From Variovorax sp. CF313 (GTDB lineage: Bacteria > Pseudomonadota > Gammaproteobacteria > Burkholderiales > Burkholderiaceae_C), in NCBI RefSeq assembly GCF_000282635.1, contig NZ_AKIW01000038.1, positions 1 through 34,052 of the forward strand: a DNA stretch of 34,052 nt, read 5' to 3'. Each line of letters begins with the position of its first letter. Positions within the stretch are counted from its first letter, which is position 1. This document shows, piece by piece, positions 24,686 to 32,139 of this stretch. A program made the position numbers and the translations under genes. The notes under the pieces were generated by a model that was given only the letters and a program-made list of their open reading frames with translations, ran no database searches and had not been told where the DNA came from.

Positions 24686-24724
24686 AAAGAAAAAGGCCAC
24701 CCGATGAGGTGGCCTTTTCTTTAA
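24686..24724. terminator. Bidirectional intrinsic terminator between fahA and tRNA-Gly
   Basis: GGCCACC (24695-24701) pairs with GGTGGCC (24708-24714) around a 6-base loop, extended by A/T pairs on both sides. Reading plus, the stem is followed by TTTTCTTTAA; reading minus, by TTTTTCTTT. It therefore fits termination of both the fahA operon and the convergent tRNA transcript. Confidence 0.88.
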
Positions 24725-24726
24725 TC

Positions 24727-24802
24727 TGGAGCGGGAGAAGAGTCTCGAACTCTCGACCTCAACCTTGGCAAGGTTGCGCTCTACCAACTGAGCTACTCCC
24801 GC
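24727..24802 (-). tRNA. tRNA-Gly (anticodon GCC)
   Basis: A 76-base cloverleaf on the minus strand. Acceptor arms GCGGGAG and CTCCCGC pair fully, the D arm is GCTCAGTTGGTAGAGC, the anticodon stem CAACC/GGTTG encloses TTGCCAA (anticodon GCC, reading GGC/GGT codons), and the T arm is GAGAG-TTCGAGA-CTCTT with one G-T pair. The 3' CCA is encoded after discriminator T. No mismatch suggests loss of function. Confidence 0.96.
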
Positions 24803-24814
24803 GTGGAGCCCTCG

Positions 24815-24843
24815 ATTATAGGGTGAATTGAGACCGTTTTTAC
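24815..24843 (-). promoter_or_regulatory. tRNA-Gly promoter
   Basis: A perfect TATAAT on the minus strand (24820-24815) lies 12 bases before the tRNA 5' end. A weak -35 (GTAAAA, 24843-24838) stands 17 bases upstream. A GC-rich GAGGGC follows the -10, resembling a stringent discriminator. Confidence 0.65.
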
Positions 24844-24865
24844 CGAGCCCGAGAAAAAAGTTCGT

Positions 24866-25270
24866 TCAAGCACCGAATACCAGCGACCGGTGCATCGACA
24901 CGCCGGCCATCAACCCGATGTCGGGCAGGCCGTCCTGCACGCCGAACGACAGCAGCAGCTTGTGCGTCGAGATCTCTTCCCCGCCGTGCAGCGACACCGT
25001 GAAGCCTCCGGCGCCGTCCGCGCTCCCGGCCACCACGCTGCCCTTGATGAACTCGACGGATGGATAGGCGAGCAGCTTGTCGCGCGCGCCGGCAATCATC
25101 TCCAGCGGCGGCGTGCCGTCCTGCCCGAAGAAGCCGTGCGACGCGGCGGCGAAGCGGTTGCGCGGCGCGCCCGCGTCGACGACGCACACGTTCCTGCGCG
25201 CGCGAGCCAGTTGCATCGCAGCGGAAAGGCCGGCAAAACTGCCGCCCACGACCAGAGCGTCATGGCGCAT
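24866..25270 (-). pseudogene. Truncated thioredoxin-reductase-like FAD oxidoreductase
   Basis: A 134-residue frame encoding only the N-terminal FAD-binding third of a protein that is normally about 300 residues. [20 protein letters not shown] carries the dinucleotide loop, and VCVVDAGAPRNRFAAASHGFFGQDG is the FAD contact. The match continues to LLLSFGVQDGLPDI, after which the sequence turns unrelated (GLMAGVSMHRSLVFGA) and stops; the NADPH domain and any redox CxxC are missing. The break lies just upstream of the tRNA-Gly promoter, so a deletion is likely. It overlaps the Rrf2 gene by 11 bases, the usual regulator-enzyme arrangement. A short protein may still be made but should not be catalytically active. 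Confidence 0.72.
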
Positions 25271-25721
25271 GTTCGATGTCCTTCAATGTGAAGCCGCCGC
25301 CTGTCATGCGGCGGTGGAAGTCCCTGGAAAGATCGGCCAGCGTGATGCTGTCGAAGCGCTTCAGCAGCAGCGCCTCGGCCTCCTGGAAGGCGCCGTCGAG
25401 CGCCGCGTTCACGGCCTGCTCGACGATGCAGCCCGGGCTCTCGGTGCGGTTGCCCATGGCCAGCAGCGCGGGCGCGCCGACGGCGTTGTGGATGTCGCCC
25501 AGCGTGACTGCCGCGAGCGAGCACGACAGCACCCAGCCTCCGCCATGGCCCTTGGCCGAACTGACGAAGCCCGACTGCCGCAGGCCGGCCATGACGCGGC
25601 GCACGACGACCGGGTTGGTGTGCATCGCGGCCGCTAGCGCCTCGGACGTGACGGGGCAGTTCATCTCGGCCATGTGCAGCAGCACATGGAGAACGCCCGA
25701 AAGCCTGCTGTCTCGTTTCAT
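25260..25721 (-). CDS. Rrf2-family transcriptional regulator
   Basis: A 153-residue winged-helix regulator. The recognition segment [20 protein letters not shown] (about residues 25-44) and the wing [23 protein letters not shown] are characteristic. Cysteines are at 22, 67 and 98 and do not form the clustered triad that binds Fe-S in IscR or NsrR, so it probably senses redox state or a ligand by other means. It is followed, with an 11-base overlap, by the truncated FAD oxidoreductase. An inverted repeat covers its start codon, suggesting autoregulation. Confidence 0.9.
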   Translation of the reverse strand: MKRDSRLSGVLHVLLHMAEMNCPVTSEALAAAMHTNPVVVRRVMAGLRQSGFVSSAKGHGGGWVLSCSLAAVTLGDIHNAVGAPALLAMGNRTESPGCIVEQAVNAALDGAFQEAEALLLKRFDSITLADLSRDFHRRMTGGGFTLKDIEHAP

Positions 25722-25740
25722 GCAACATTATTAGTTGCAT
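25720..25740 (-). promoter_or_regulatory. Perfect inverted repeat over the rrf2 start codon with a -10-like core
   Basis: ATGCAAC (25720-25726) and GTTGCAT (25734-25740) are perfect 7-bp arms around a 7-base A/T spacer. On the minus strand the spacer reads TAATAAT, a good -10 box, and the second arm ends in the first two bases of the rrf2 ATG. If this is the promoter, transcription would begin at or next to the start codon (leaderless mRNA) and the regulator would repress itself by covering the -10. No convincing -35 is visible. Confidence 0.55.
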
Positions 25741-25827
25741 AAGTTTTCCATGACGTGCCGAAGGGTCTTCGGGAGTTCGGCATGCCGCATCGCTTGTCAC
25801 GGCACAGGCACGAGAATCGACCCCGCC

Positions 25828-26946
25828 ATGACGCCCACACCGACCACCCTTCTCGACGCTGCCCTGCGCGGCGTGCTGCTGGCCTTGCTGCTGGTGCTCG
25901 CGCTGGTCCTCGGGCGCGACCGCCCTCGCCTGCCGGTCGCGCGCGCGGGCGTGCTGCTCGCGCTCGGCCTGTGCGTGCAGGCCATCGGCTCCACGCCGCT
26001 GTTCGAAGCGCTCGTGCCGCGCGGGTGGCAGGCGCCCTTTGTCGCGGTCTCCGTCGGCAACGCCGTGCTGTTCTGGGTGTTCGTGCAAGCGCTGTTCGAC
26101 GACAACTTCCGGCTGCGGCCGATGCACGTCGCCGCGTGGCTCGCGGTGGCGGCGCTGGCCGCGCTCAATTGCGCGGTCGTGGCAGGCAGCGCCTCGGTGC
26201 TCGCGCCGGTGACGCTGGGCCTGCAGCGCGCGGTGCCGCTGGTGTTCGCGGTGCTGGCCGCGATGGCGGCGGCTTCGCAGTGGCGGGCAGACCTGGTGGA
26301 GGGACGGCGCCGGCTGCGCGCGTTCATCGTGGTGGCGGGCGTCGGCTACAGCATCGGCATGCTGGCCGTGCGGCTGGCCTCGCCGCAGGGCCGGCTGTCG
26401 AGCCTGTCGGCGACGGCCGATGTGGCGATGCTGCTGCTGATCGTGGCCGTGGTGGCATGGCGGATGGTGCGGCTGGCGGGGTCGGAGCTGTTTCCGGCTT
26501 CACGGGCGCCCGTTGCGATTCCTGCGCAAGAGACCGTCGCACCAGTCCCCGTCGCGCCTGCGGAACCCGAGCCCGAACAAGCCCCCGACCCCGCCGAGGA
26601 CCGCCTCGCGGAGTCCTTGCGGCACGCCATGGCGGTGGAACATGCCTACCGCAGCGAAGACCTGAGCATCGCCGGCCTGGCCGCCCGGCTGTCAGTGCCG
26701 GAATACCGCCTGCGCCGCCTCATCAACCAGCGGCTGGGGCATCGCAACTTCAACGCCTTCGTCAACGGCCTCCGCCTGGCCGAGGCGATGGCGGCGCTGG
26801 CCGATTCTTCCAAGCGCGAGCTGCCAGTGCTGACCATCGCATTGACCGCGGGCTTCCAGTCCATCGGCCCGTTCAACCGCGCGTTCAAGGCCGCCACCGG
26901 CCTCACGCCCACCGAATTCCGCAGGCAGAAGCTGGCCGGATCCTGA
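25828..26946 (+). CDS. Membrane-anchored AraC-family regulator
   Basis: A 372-residue protein joining an N-terminal membrane domain to a C-terminal AraC DNA-binding domain. Residues about 10-215 contain some six to seven hydrophobic spans (for example GVLLALLLVLALVLG, AWLAVAALAALNCAVVAG and VAMLLLIVAVVAW). A Pro/Glu/Ala-rich linker (about residues 240-265) follows. The HTH region contains LSIAGLAARLSVPEYRLRRLIN and VLTIALTAGFQSIGPFNRAFKAATGLTPTEFRRQ at the C-terminus. Such proteins probably sense a signal at the inner membrane and bind DNA directly. The start at 25828 has only a weak ribosome-binding site. A 16-bp hairpin follows the stop. Confidence 0.88.
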   Translation: MTPTPTTLLDAALRGVLLALLLVLALVLGRDRPRLPVARAGVLLALGLCVQAIGSTPLFEALVPRGWQAPFVAVSVGNAVLFWVFVQALFDDNFRLRPMHVAAWLAVAALAALNCAVVAGSASVLAPVTLGLQRAVPLVFAVLAAMAAASQWRADLVEGRRRLRAFIVVAGVGYSIGMLAVRLASPQGRLSSLSATADVAMLLLIVAVVAWRMVRLAGSELFPASRAPVAIPAQETVAPVPVAPAEPEPEQAPDPAEDRLAESLRHAMAVEHAYRSEDLSIAGLAARLSVPEYRLRRLINQRLGHRNFNAFVNGLRLAEAMAALADSSKRELPVLTIALTAGFQSIGPFNRAFKAATGLTPTEFRRQKLAGS

Positions 26947-26950
26947 AATC

Positions 26951-26986
26951 TCTTGCCGAAAGCCGCGCTTGCGGCTTTCGGCAAGA
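26951..26986 (+). terminator. Perfect 16-bp hairpin after the AraC gene
   Basis: TCTTGCCGAAAGCCGC (26951-26966) and its exact complement (26971-26986) flank a GCTT loop, four bases after the AraC stop. There is no T-tract, so it may be a factor-assisted terminator or an mRNA-stabilising structure. Confidence 0.55.
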
Positions 26987-27040
26987 CTCGACGGCGGCGT
27001 CCCGGCATCGTGCGGGCCTTCAAAGGCAAGGAACCACCCC

Positions 27041-28081
27041 ATGCGACGTCTTTCTTTTTCCTCTCTCTTCTTCCTGCTCCTCGCGCTTTGCTGCGGCTGG
27101 GCGCGAGCCTCGATGGGCATGGCGGAACTTCCCGCCGCGCCCGGCGACGGCCCGGTCACGGTGTTCTATCCGTCCACCGACGCGCCCCAGCCGACCCGGC
27201 GTGCCCGCTTCACGCTCGACGTGGCCGCGCAGGGCAAGCCGGCACCCGGCAATGGCCGGCTGGTGATCGTCTCGCACGGCTCGGGCGGCGCGCCCTGGGT
27301 GCACGCGGACATCGCGCGCGGCCTCGTCGAGGCCGGCTTCGTCGTCGCCATGCCCGAGCACAAGGCCGACAACTACAAGGACGACAGCAACCCCGGTCCC
27401 GACAGCTGGACCATGCGCCCGGCCGAGGTGTCGCGCGCCATCGACGCGGTGGCGCGCGACCCACGCTTCGCGCCGTTGCTGCGGCTCGACAGGGTCGGCA
27501 TGTACGGCATGTCGGCGGGCGGCCACACGGCCCTGAGCCTCGCGGGCGGGCGCTGGTCGCCGGCCGCGTTCGCGCGGCACTGCGAGGTCGACCTGGTGAA
27601 CGACTTCCAGTCCTGCGTCGGCCTCATCACGCGGCTGACCGGCGGACCGCTCGACGGCATCAAGAAATGGGCCGCATTGCTCCTCATCCGCCACCGCTTC
27701 GGCGACGACGCCGCGCCGCGCGAGCACACCGATCCGCGCATCGCCGCCATCGTTGCAGGCGTGCCGGGTTCGGCCGATTTCGACATGGCCTCGCTCGCGG
27801 CGCCGCGCGTACCACTTGGCCTGATCACCGCCGCGCAGGACCGCTGGCTGATCCCGCGCTTCCACAGCGACCGGGTGCTTGCGGCCTGCCTGCCGCGCTG
27901 CGAGCTGATCGCGGACATGCCGACCGGCGGGCACGGCTCGCTGTTGTCTCCGCTACCGCCGGACCTCACGGGACTGATCGGCGACCTGCTCAACGACCCG
28001 GCAGGCTTCGACCGCGCCAGCGTGCTACCGGAAGTTAACCAGAAGACAACGGCCTTCTTCAGCACGCATCTGCTGCCATGA
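27041..28081 (+). CDS. Exported alpha/beta hydrolase (dienelactone-hydrolase/PAF-acetylhydrolase-like)
   Basis: A 346-residue serine hydrolase with an N-terminal signal peptide (SLFFLLLALCCGWARAS). The fold is marked by VTVFYPSTD, the oxyanion region LVIVSHGSGGAPW, the nucleophile elbow GMSAGGH, and a C-terminal His in TGGHGSLL; an acidic residue such as Asp in AAQDRW may complete the triad. Members cleave esters or lipids; the substrate is unknown. Four or more cysteines in the mature part (HCEVD, QSCVG, AACLPRCEL) may form disulfides in the periplasm. AAGGA lies eight to twelve bases before ATG 27041. It could belong to the AraC regulon, being directly downstream. Confidence 0.82.
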   Translation: MRRLSFSSLFFLLLALCCGWARASMGMAELPAAPGDGPVTVFYPSTDAPQPTRRARFTLDVAAQGKPAPGNGRLVIVSHGSGGAPWVHADIARGLVEAGFVVAMPEHKADNYKDDSNPGPDSWTMRPAEVSRAIDAVARDPRFAPLLRLDRVGMYGMSAGGHTALSLAGGRWSPAAFARHCEVDLVNDFQSCVGLITRLTGGPLDGIKKWAALLLIRHRFGDDAAPREHTDPRIAAIVAGVPGSADFDMASLAAPRVPLGLITAAQDRWLIPRFHSDRVLAACLPRCELIADMPTGGHGSLLSPLPPDLTGLIGDLLNDPAGFDRASVLPEVNQKTTAFFSTHLLP

Positions 28082-28258
28082 TTCGCACCGCGGGGGCAAC
28101 GTTCGAGCCTCCTGTTTCGCCGACAGCCAGTTCCCACACGCGTGGGCGGCTGTGGCGCACATGGCGACAAAGGCCGGCCCCGCCATGGTTGCACCCGAGC
28201 CGACCGAACCCCGGTCGGTTCTTGAAATCGTGACCAGCTACGAAAGGAAAAGTCACCC

Positions 28259-28723
28259 ATGAAGCAACAGCAACACAACCGCATCTTCCTCGGCGCCGTG
28301 CTCGCCGGCCTCCTGGCCATCGGCGGCGCAGCCCAGGCGCAAGGCGTCGGGGTCGGCGTGGGGGTCAATGCAGACGTGAACACCTCGGGCGCCGCAGGCG
28401 CTGGCTCCACCCATGGCGGTGCCGCGGCACGCACAGGTGCGGCCGCAGGCGCGAACACGAATGCCGGCGCTGCCACGTCCGACACGGCCGGCAGCGCGAC
28501 AGGCGGTGTGGGCAACGCCGTCGGTGGCGTGCTGGGCGGTGCCACTGGCGCCGTCAGCGGTGCCACGAATGCGGCAGGCGGCGTAACGAACACCGTGGGC
28601 GGCACGCTGAATGGCGCAACCGGCGCCGTGGGTTCGGCCACCAATGCCGTGAAGCCGGGGAGCGCTGGCGCGAAGGCGAGCGGCAAGGCGCAGGGCTCGG
28701 GCGCCGTCGACATCAAGAAGTAA
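28259..28723 (+). CDS. Exported Gly/Ala/Thr-rich repetitive protein
   Basis: A 154-residue protein of unknown function. A signal peptide ends at AAQAQ near residue 28, so it is exported. The mature part is nearly all Gly, Ala, Val, Thr, Asn and Ser, without Cys, Trp, Tyr or Phe, and should be disordered or adhesive. An 18-residue unit occurs twice near residues 88-131 (VGGVLGGATGAVSGATNA and VGGTLNGATGAVGSATNA), and shorter Gly-Ala blocks precede it. AAAGGAAA precedes the ATG. The leader holds a small hairpin (28200-28218). A strong terminator follows the gene, so it is monocistronic. Confidence 0.72.
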   Translation: MKQQQHNRIFLGAVLAGLLAIGGAAQAQGVGVGVGVNADVNTSGAAGAGSTHGGAAARTGAAAGANTNAGAATSDTAGSATGGVGNAVGGVLGGATGAVSGATNAAGGVTNTVGGTLNGATGAVGSATNAVKPGSAGAKASGKAQGSGAVDIKK

Positions 28724-28747
28724 TCGGCCCGCCGGCCCCGGCCGGAC

Positions 28748-28784
28748 AAAAGCCCGCAGCGCTCGCGCGTTGCGGGCTTTTTTT
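28748..28784. terminator. Intrinsic terminator between the Gly/Ala-rich gene and the box operon
   Basis: AAAAGCCCGCA (28748-28758) pairs with TGCGGGCTTTT (28771-28781) around a 12-base loop and is followed by further T residues on the plus strand. On the minus strand the stem ends in TTTTG, so it may also end the convergent box-maoC transcript. Confidence 0.88.
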
Positions 28785-28796
28785 CGGGCGAACGCC

Positions 28797-29240
28797 TCAG
28801 TTGGCCGGCTTGAGCTTGAACAGGCTGGTGACCGCCACGTCGAGCACCATCAGCTCGCGCTGGTTGAACAGCCGCCAGCGCCAGCGCAGGATGCCGAGCG
28901 TCGGGCGCTTTTCGGAGCGGCGCACCTCGGTCACGTCGGCCACCAGCCGCAGCGCATCGCCGGGCCGCACGGGATTCGGCCAGCGCACATGATCGAGCCC
29001 CGGCGAGGCGAACGATTCAGAACCGGCAAGCGCTGCGTCGACGGCCAGCCGCATCGCGATCGAGCACGTGTGCCAGCCGCTGGCGATCAGCCCGCCGAAG
29101 GAGCTGCCGGCCGCCGCCTCTGCATCGGTGTGGAACCACTGCGGGTCGTAGGCCCGTGCGAACTGCAGGAGCTCCGTTTCGGTGAGCACGTAGGGCCCGG
29201 CCTCGATGACCTGCCCCGCGTGGAAGTCGGCGAACTTCAT
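28797..29240 (-). CDS. MaoC-like hot-dog dehydratase, last gene of the box operon
   Basis: A 147-residue single hot-dog protein of the MaoC/R-hydratase family. The catalytic dyad is D32 and H37 in ARAYDPQWFHTD, followed by GGLIASGWHTCSIAMRL and the WPNPVRPGDALRL strand typical of the family. Members hydrate enoyl-CoA thioesters. It begins ten bases after the boxA stop, so it is co-transcribed with the benzoyl-CoA genes and may hydrate 2,3-dehydroadipyl-CoA in the lower pathway; this role is inference. GGCGG precedes the ATG. A terminator lies just downstream. Confidence 0.85.
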   Translation of the reverse strand: MKFADFHAGQVIEAGPYVLTETELLQFARAYDPQWFHTDAEAAAGSSFGGLIASGWHTCSIAMRLAVDAALAGSESFASPGLDHVRWPNPVRPGDALRLVADVTEVRRSEKRPTLGILRWRWRLFNQRELMVLDVAVTSLFKLKPAN

Positions 29241-29250
29241 CCGCCGCGGC

Positions 29251-30537
29251 CTAGTAGGTTTCGAGGTGCAGGCGGCCTTCGCGCTTCAAGGCAGCGCCGA
29301 CCGTGTCCCAATCGAGCCCCGCTTCCTTCGCCACGTCGCGCAGTGCGAGCACCACGCCTTCTTCCATGCTCTTCAGGCCGCACACATAGAAGTGGCTCGC
29401 GCCATCTTTCAGCAGCGCGGCCAGGTCGGCGGCGCGCTCGCGCATCAGGTCCTGCACGTAGCGCTTGGGTTGCCCCGGCGTGCGCGAGAACGCGAGGTTG
29501 ATGTCGATGAAGTCCTTGGGCAGCGACTGCAGCGGGCCGAAGTACGGCAGCTCCTGCTGCGTGCGCGCGCCGAAGAACAGCATCAGCTTGCCGCCCTCGA
29601 ACTTGCCGCTCTTGCGCAGGCGGCGGCGCCATTCGGTCATGGCGCGCATCGGAGCGCTGCCGGTGCCGGTGCAGATCATCACGATGTGCGACTTGGGGTG
29701 ATTCGGCATCAGGAACGACGAGCCGAAAGGCCCCACCACCTGCACCGTGTCGCCCACCTTCAGGTCGCACACGTAGTTGGAGCACACGCCGCGCACGGCG
29801 TCGCCCTGGTGGTCTTCGGTCACGCGCTTCACGGTGAGCGAGACGTTGTTGTAGCCGGGCCGCTCGCCATTGCGCGGGCTGGCCACCGAATACTGGCGTG
29901 CATGGTGGCGCTTGCCGATGGCATCGACGCCCGGCGGCACGATGCCGATCGACTGGCCCTCGAGCACCGGGAACGGCACCACGCCGAAGTCGAGCACGAT
30001 GTGGTGCGTCTCGCTGTCGAAGCCGGCCTCGGTGCAGTTGAAGTTGCCCACCACGGTGGCGGTGGTCGGCGTCTTCGGCGGGAAGAGATTGGTGTACGCG
30101 TGCGCGGCCGACCAGGGCGGCACGGTGGCGCCGTATTGCGCCGAATTGAAGGCCGGCTCGATCGATTCGGCGGCCGCCTGGGCTTGCGTCTGCGCGGGCA
30201 AGGCCGCCGCGGGGTCGCCGGCCACTTCAGCGGACACGCCGGCGGCTTCGAGCTCTTCCGGCGAGAGTTCGGCGGGCAGCGATTCCCAGGTGAGCTGTTC
30301 CTCGATCGAGTACGCGCGCACCACCGGCATCGTGCGCCAGTTGTCGATCGAACCCGTCGGGCACGGCGAGATGCAGGCCATGCAGCCATTGCAGACGTCC
30401 GCGCGCACGACGTAGTTGTTGTCGTCGTGCGTGATCGCGTTGACGGGGCAGGTCGCCTCGCAGGTGTTGCAGCGGATGCAGATCTCGGGGTCGATCAGGT
30501 GCTGCTTGATGATCCCGGCTTCAACGGCCATGTCCAT
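29251..30537 (-). CDS. boxA: Benzoyl-CoA 2,3-epoxidase reductase subunit BoxA
   Basis: A 428-residue NADPH-dependent reductase that supplies electrons to BoxB in aerobic benzoyl-CoA catabolism. The N-terminal ferredoxin domain has two 4Fe-4S motifs, C20/C23/C26/C30 and C49/C52/C55/C59. A linker rich in Ala and Gln (about residues 90-125) leads to a ferredoxin-NADP reductase module, with FAD motif [12 protein letters not shown] and NADPH motif [12 protein letters not shown], ending in LHLETY. AGGAGA precedes the ATG. It is separated from boxB by a 140-base gap occupied by a cloverleaf-like repeat and followed after ten bases by maoC. Confidence 0.96.
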   Translation of the reverse strand: MDMAVEAGIIKQHLIDPEICIRCNTCEATCPVNAITHDDNNYVVRADVCNGCMACISPCPTGSIDNWRTMPVVRAYSIEEQLTWESLPAELSPEELEAAGVSAEVAGDPAAALPAQTQAQAAAESIEPAFNSAQYGATVPPWSAAHAYTNLFPPKTPTTATVVGNFNCTEAGFDSETHHIVLDFGVVPFPVLEGQSIGIVPPGVDAIGKRHHARQYSVASPRNGERPGYNNVSLTVKRVTEDHQGDAVRGVCSNYVCDLKVGDTVQVVGPFGSSFLMPNHPKSHIVMICTGTGSAPMRAMTEWRRRLRKSGKFEGGKLMLFFGARTQQELPYFGPLQSLPKDFIDINLAFSRTPGQPKRYVQDLMRERAADLAALLKDGASHFYVCGLKSMEEGVVLALRDVAKEAGLDWDTVGAALKREGRLHLETY

Positions 30538-30557
30538 GTTGTTCTCCTAACCTGAAG

Positions 30558-30657
30558 CCCTCCCCCTTTGGGGGAGGGTTGGGTGGGGGCAAGCGGCCTC
30601 TGTCGTGGGCGCTATCGCCGCTTGCCCCCATCCCAGCCTTCCCCCAGCGGGGGAAGG
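30558..30657 (-). repeat. Cloverleaf-like G/C-rich repeat between boxB and boxA
   Basis: Three stems share one 100-base unit: CCCTCCCCC/GGGGGAGGG (30558-30578, loop TTT), GGGGGCAAGCGG/CCGCTTGCCCCC (30585-30629, loop 21 bases) and CCTTCCCCC/GGGGGAAGG (30637-30657, loop AGC). The outer two are near mirror images. The middle stem extends by several near-complementary bases on each side. It fills the gap between boxB and boxA in the same transcript, so it may act as an RNA processing, stability or attenuation element. It resembles dispersed intergenic repeats of the Burkholderiales. Confidence 0.7.
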
Positions 30658-30677
30658 AGCAATACCGAAATCCCAGA

Positions 30678-32105
30678 TCAACCGAACCGCACGTACTCGA
30701 AATCCACCGGCTGGCGGTTGATACCCATCACCGGCGGCGAGATCCAGCCGGCGAACTTGCCCGGCTCGACCACGCGGCCCATCAACGATGCCACGAAAGC
30801 GAAATCTTCGGAACTCGGCAGCCATTCGTCGCGCTTGGCGGCCCATTCGATGTCGTTCACCACGCGGCCTTCGGGCGACATCTTGATGCCGGCGAGCGCA
30901 CCGATCTGGCGGTTGAAGGCCTTGTGCGGCACCGTCAGGCGCGTCGGGATGCCGGCCTTCTCGAGCACCTTGTTCCAGCGGCCGACGCCGGCCACCGAAT
31001 CCTTGATGAAGTCGTCGCGCAGCACTTCGTTGAGCGCATTGAGCATCGGCACGTCCTTCTCGACCAGCTGGCCGTCCTTCACCTCGAGCACCTTGTAGGT
31101 TTGGCCCTTGAGGATGTGGTCGTCCGTGCGCTTGCCTTCTTCGTAGCGGCCCTTCAGGCCGGAGCTGTAGAAGATGGCGGCGTTGCTCGACTGGTCGGCG
31201 CCGAACAGGTCGATGGTCACGCTGTAGTGGAAGTTCAGGTAGCGCTGGATGGTGCCCAGGTCGATGCAGCCGGCAGCGCGGATCTTCTGCACGTCGTCAG
31301 TCTTCAGCTCGTTCATGACCTGTGCCGTGCGCGCGATGACGCGCGACACGCCGCTCTCGCCCACGAACATATGGTGCGCCTCTTCGGTCAGCATGAACTT
31401 GGTGGTGCGCGCCAGCGGATCGAACGCGCTCTCGGCCAGCGCGGCCAGCTGGAACTTGCCGTCGCGGTCGGTGAAGTAGGTGAACATGAAGAACGCGAGC
31501 CAGTCGGGCGTCTTCTCGTTGAAGGCGCCCAGGATGCGCGGGTTGTTGGCATCGCCCGAGGTGCGCTGCAGCAGCGCATCGGCTTCTTCGCGGCCGTCGC
31601 GGCCGAAGTGCTTCTGCAGCAGGTAGACCATGGCCCACAGGTGGCGGCCTTCTTCCACGTTGATCTGGAACAGGTTGCGCAGGTCGTACATCGACGGCGC
31701 CGTGAGGCCCAGGTGGCGCTGCTGCTCGACCGACGCGGGCTCGGTGTCGCCCTGCGTCACGATGATGCGGCGCAGGTTGGCGCGATGCTCGCCGGGCACG
31801 TCCTGCCAGGCTTTTTCACCCTTGTGGTCGCCGAAGTGGATCTCGCGGTTGGCGTCGCCCGGGTTCAGGAAGATGCCCCAGCGGTAGTCGCGCATCTTCA
31901 CGTGGCCGAACTGGGCCCAGCCCTGCGGGTCGACGCTCACCGCCGTGCGCAGGTACACCTCGTGGTTGGTCGAGCCCTCGGGGCCCACGTCGTCCCACCA
32001 GTTGATGAAGTTGGGCTGCCAGCCTTCGAGCGCGCGCTGCAGCGTGCGGTCTTCACCGAGGTTGACGTTGTTGGGGATCTTCTCGCTGTAGTTGATCGTG
32101 CTCAT
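30678..32105 (-). CDS. boxB: Benzoyl-CoA 2,3-epoxidase oxygenase subunit BoxB
   Basis: A 475-residue class I di-iron oxygenase that forms 2,3-epoxybenzoyl-CoA from benzoyl-CoA and O2. Two ExxH motifs, EEGRHLW (E152, H155) and TEEAHHMF (E242, H245), with E122 and D213, provide a complete set of candidate iron ligands. The opening NYSEKIPNNVNLGEDRTLQRALEGWQPNFINWW-type region and the length are those of full BoxB proteins. AAGGAA precedes the ATG. It follows boxC by 34 bases in the same operon and precedes the repeat and boxA. Confidence 0.97.
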   Translation of the reverse strand: MSTINYSEKIPNNVNLGEDRTLQRALEGWQPNFINWWDDVGPEGSTNHEVYLRTAVSVDPQGWAQFGHVKMRDYRWGIFLNPGDANREIHFGDHKGEKAWQDVPGEHRANLRRIIVTQGDTEPASVEQQRHLGLTAPSMYDLRNLFQINVEEGRHLWAMVYLLQKHFGRDGREEADALLQRTSGDANNPRILGAFNEKTPDWLAFFMFTYFTDRDGKFQLAALAESAFDPLARTTKFMLTEEAHHMFVGESGVSRVIARTAQVMNELKTDDVQKIRAAGCIDLGTIQRYLNFHYSVTIDLFGADQSSNAAIFYSSGLKGRYEEGKRTDDHILKGQTYKVLEVKDGQLVEKDVPMLNALNEVLRDDFIKDSVAGVGRWNKVLEKAGIPTRLTVPHKAFNRQIGALAGIKMSPEGRVVNDIEWAAKRDEWLPSSEDFAFVASLMGRVVEPGKFAGWISPPVMGINRQPVDFEYVRFG

Positions 32106-32139
32106 CGTTGTTCCTTGGGTTGTACGGACTGCTGTTCTG

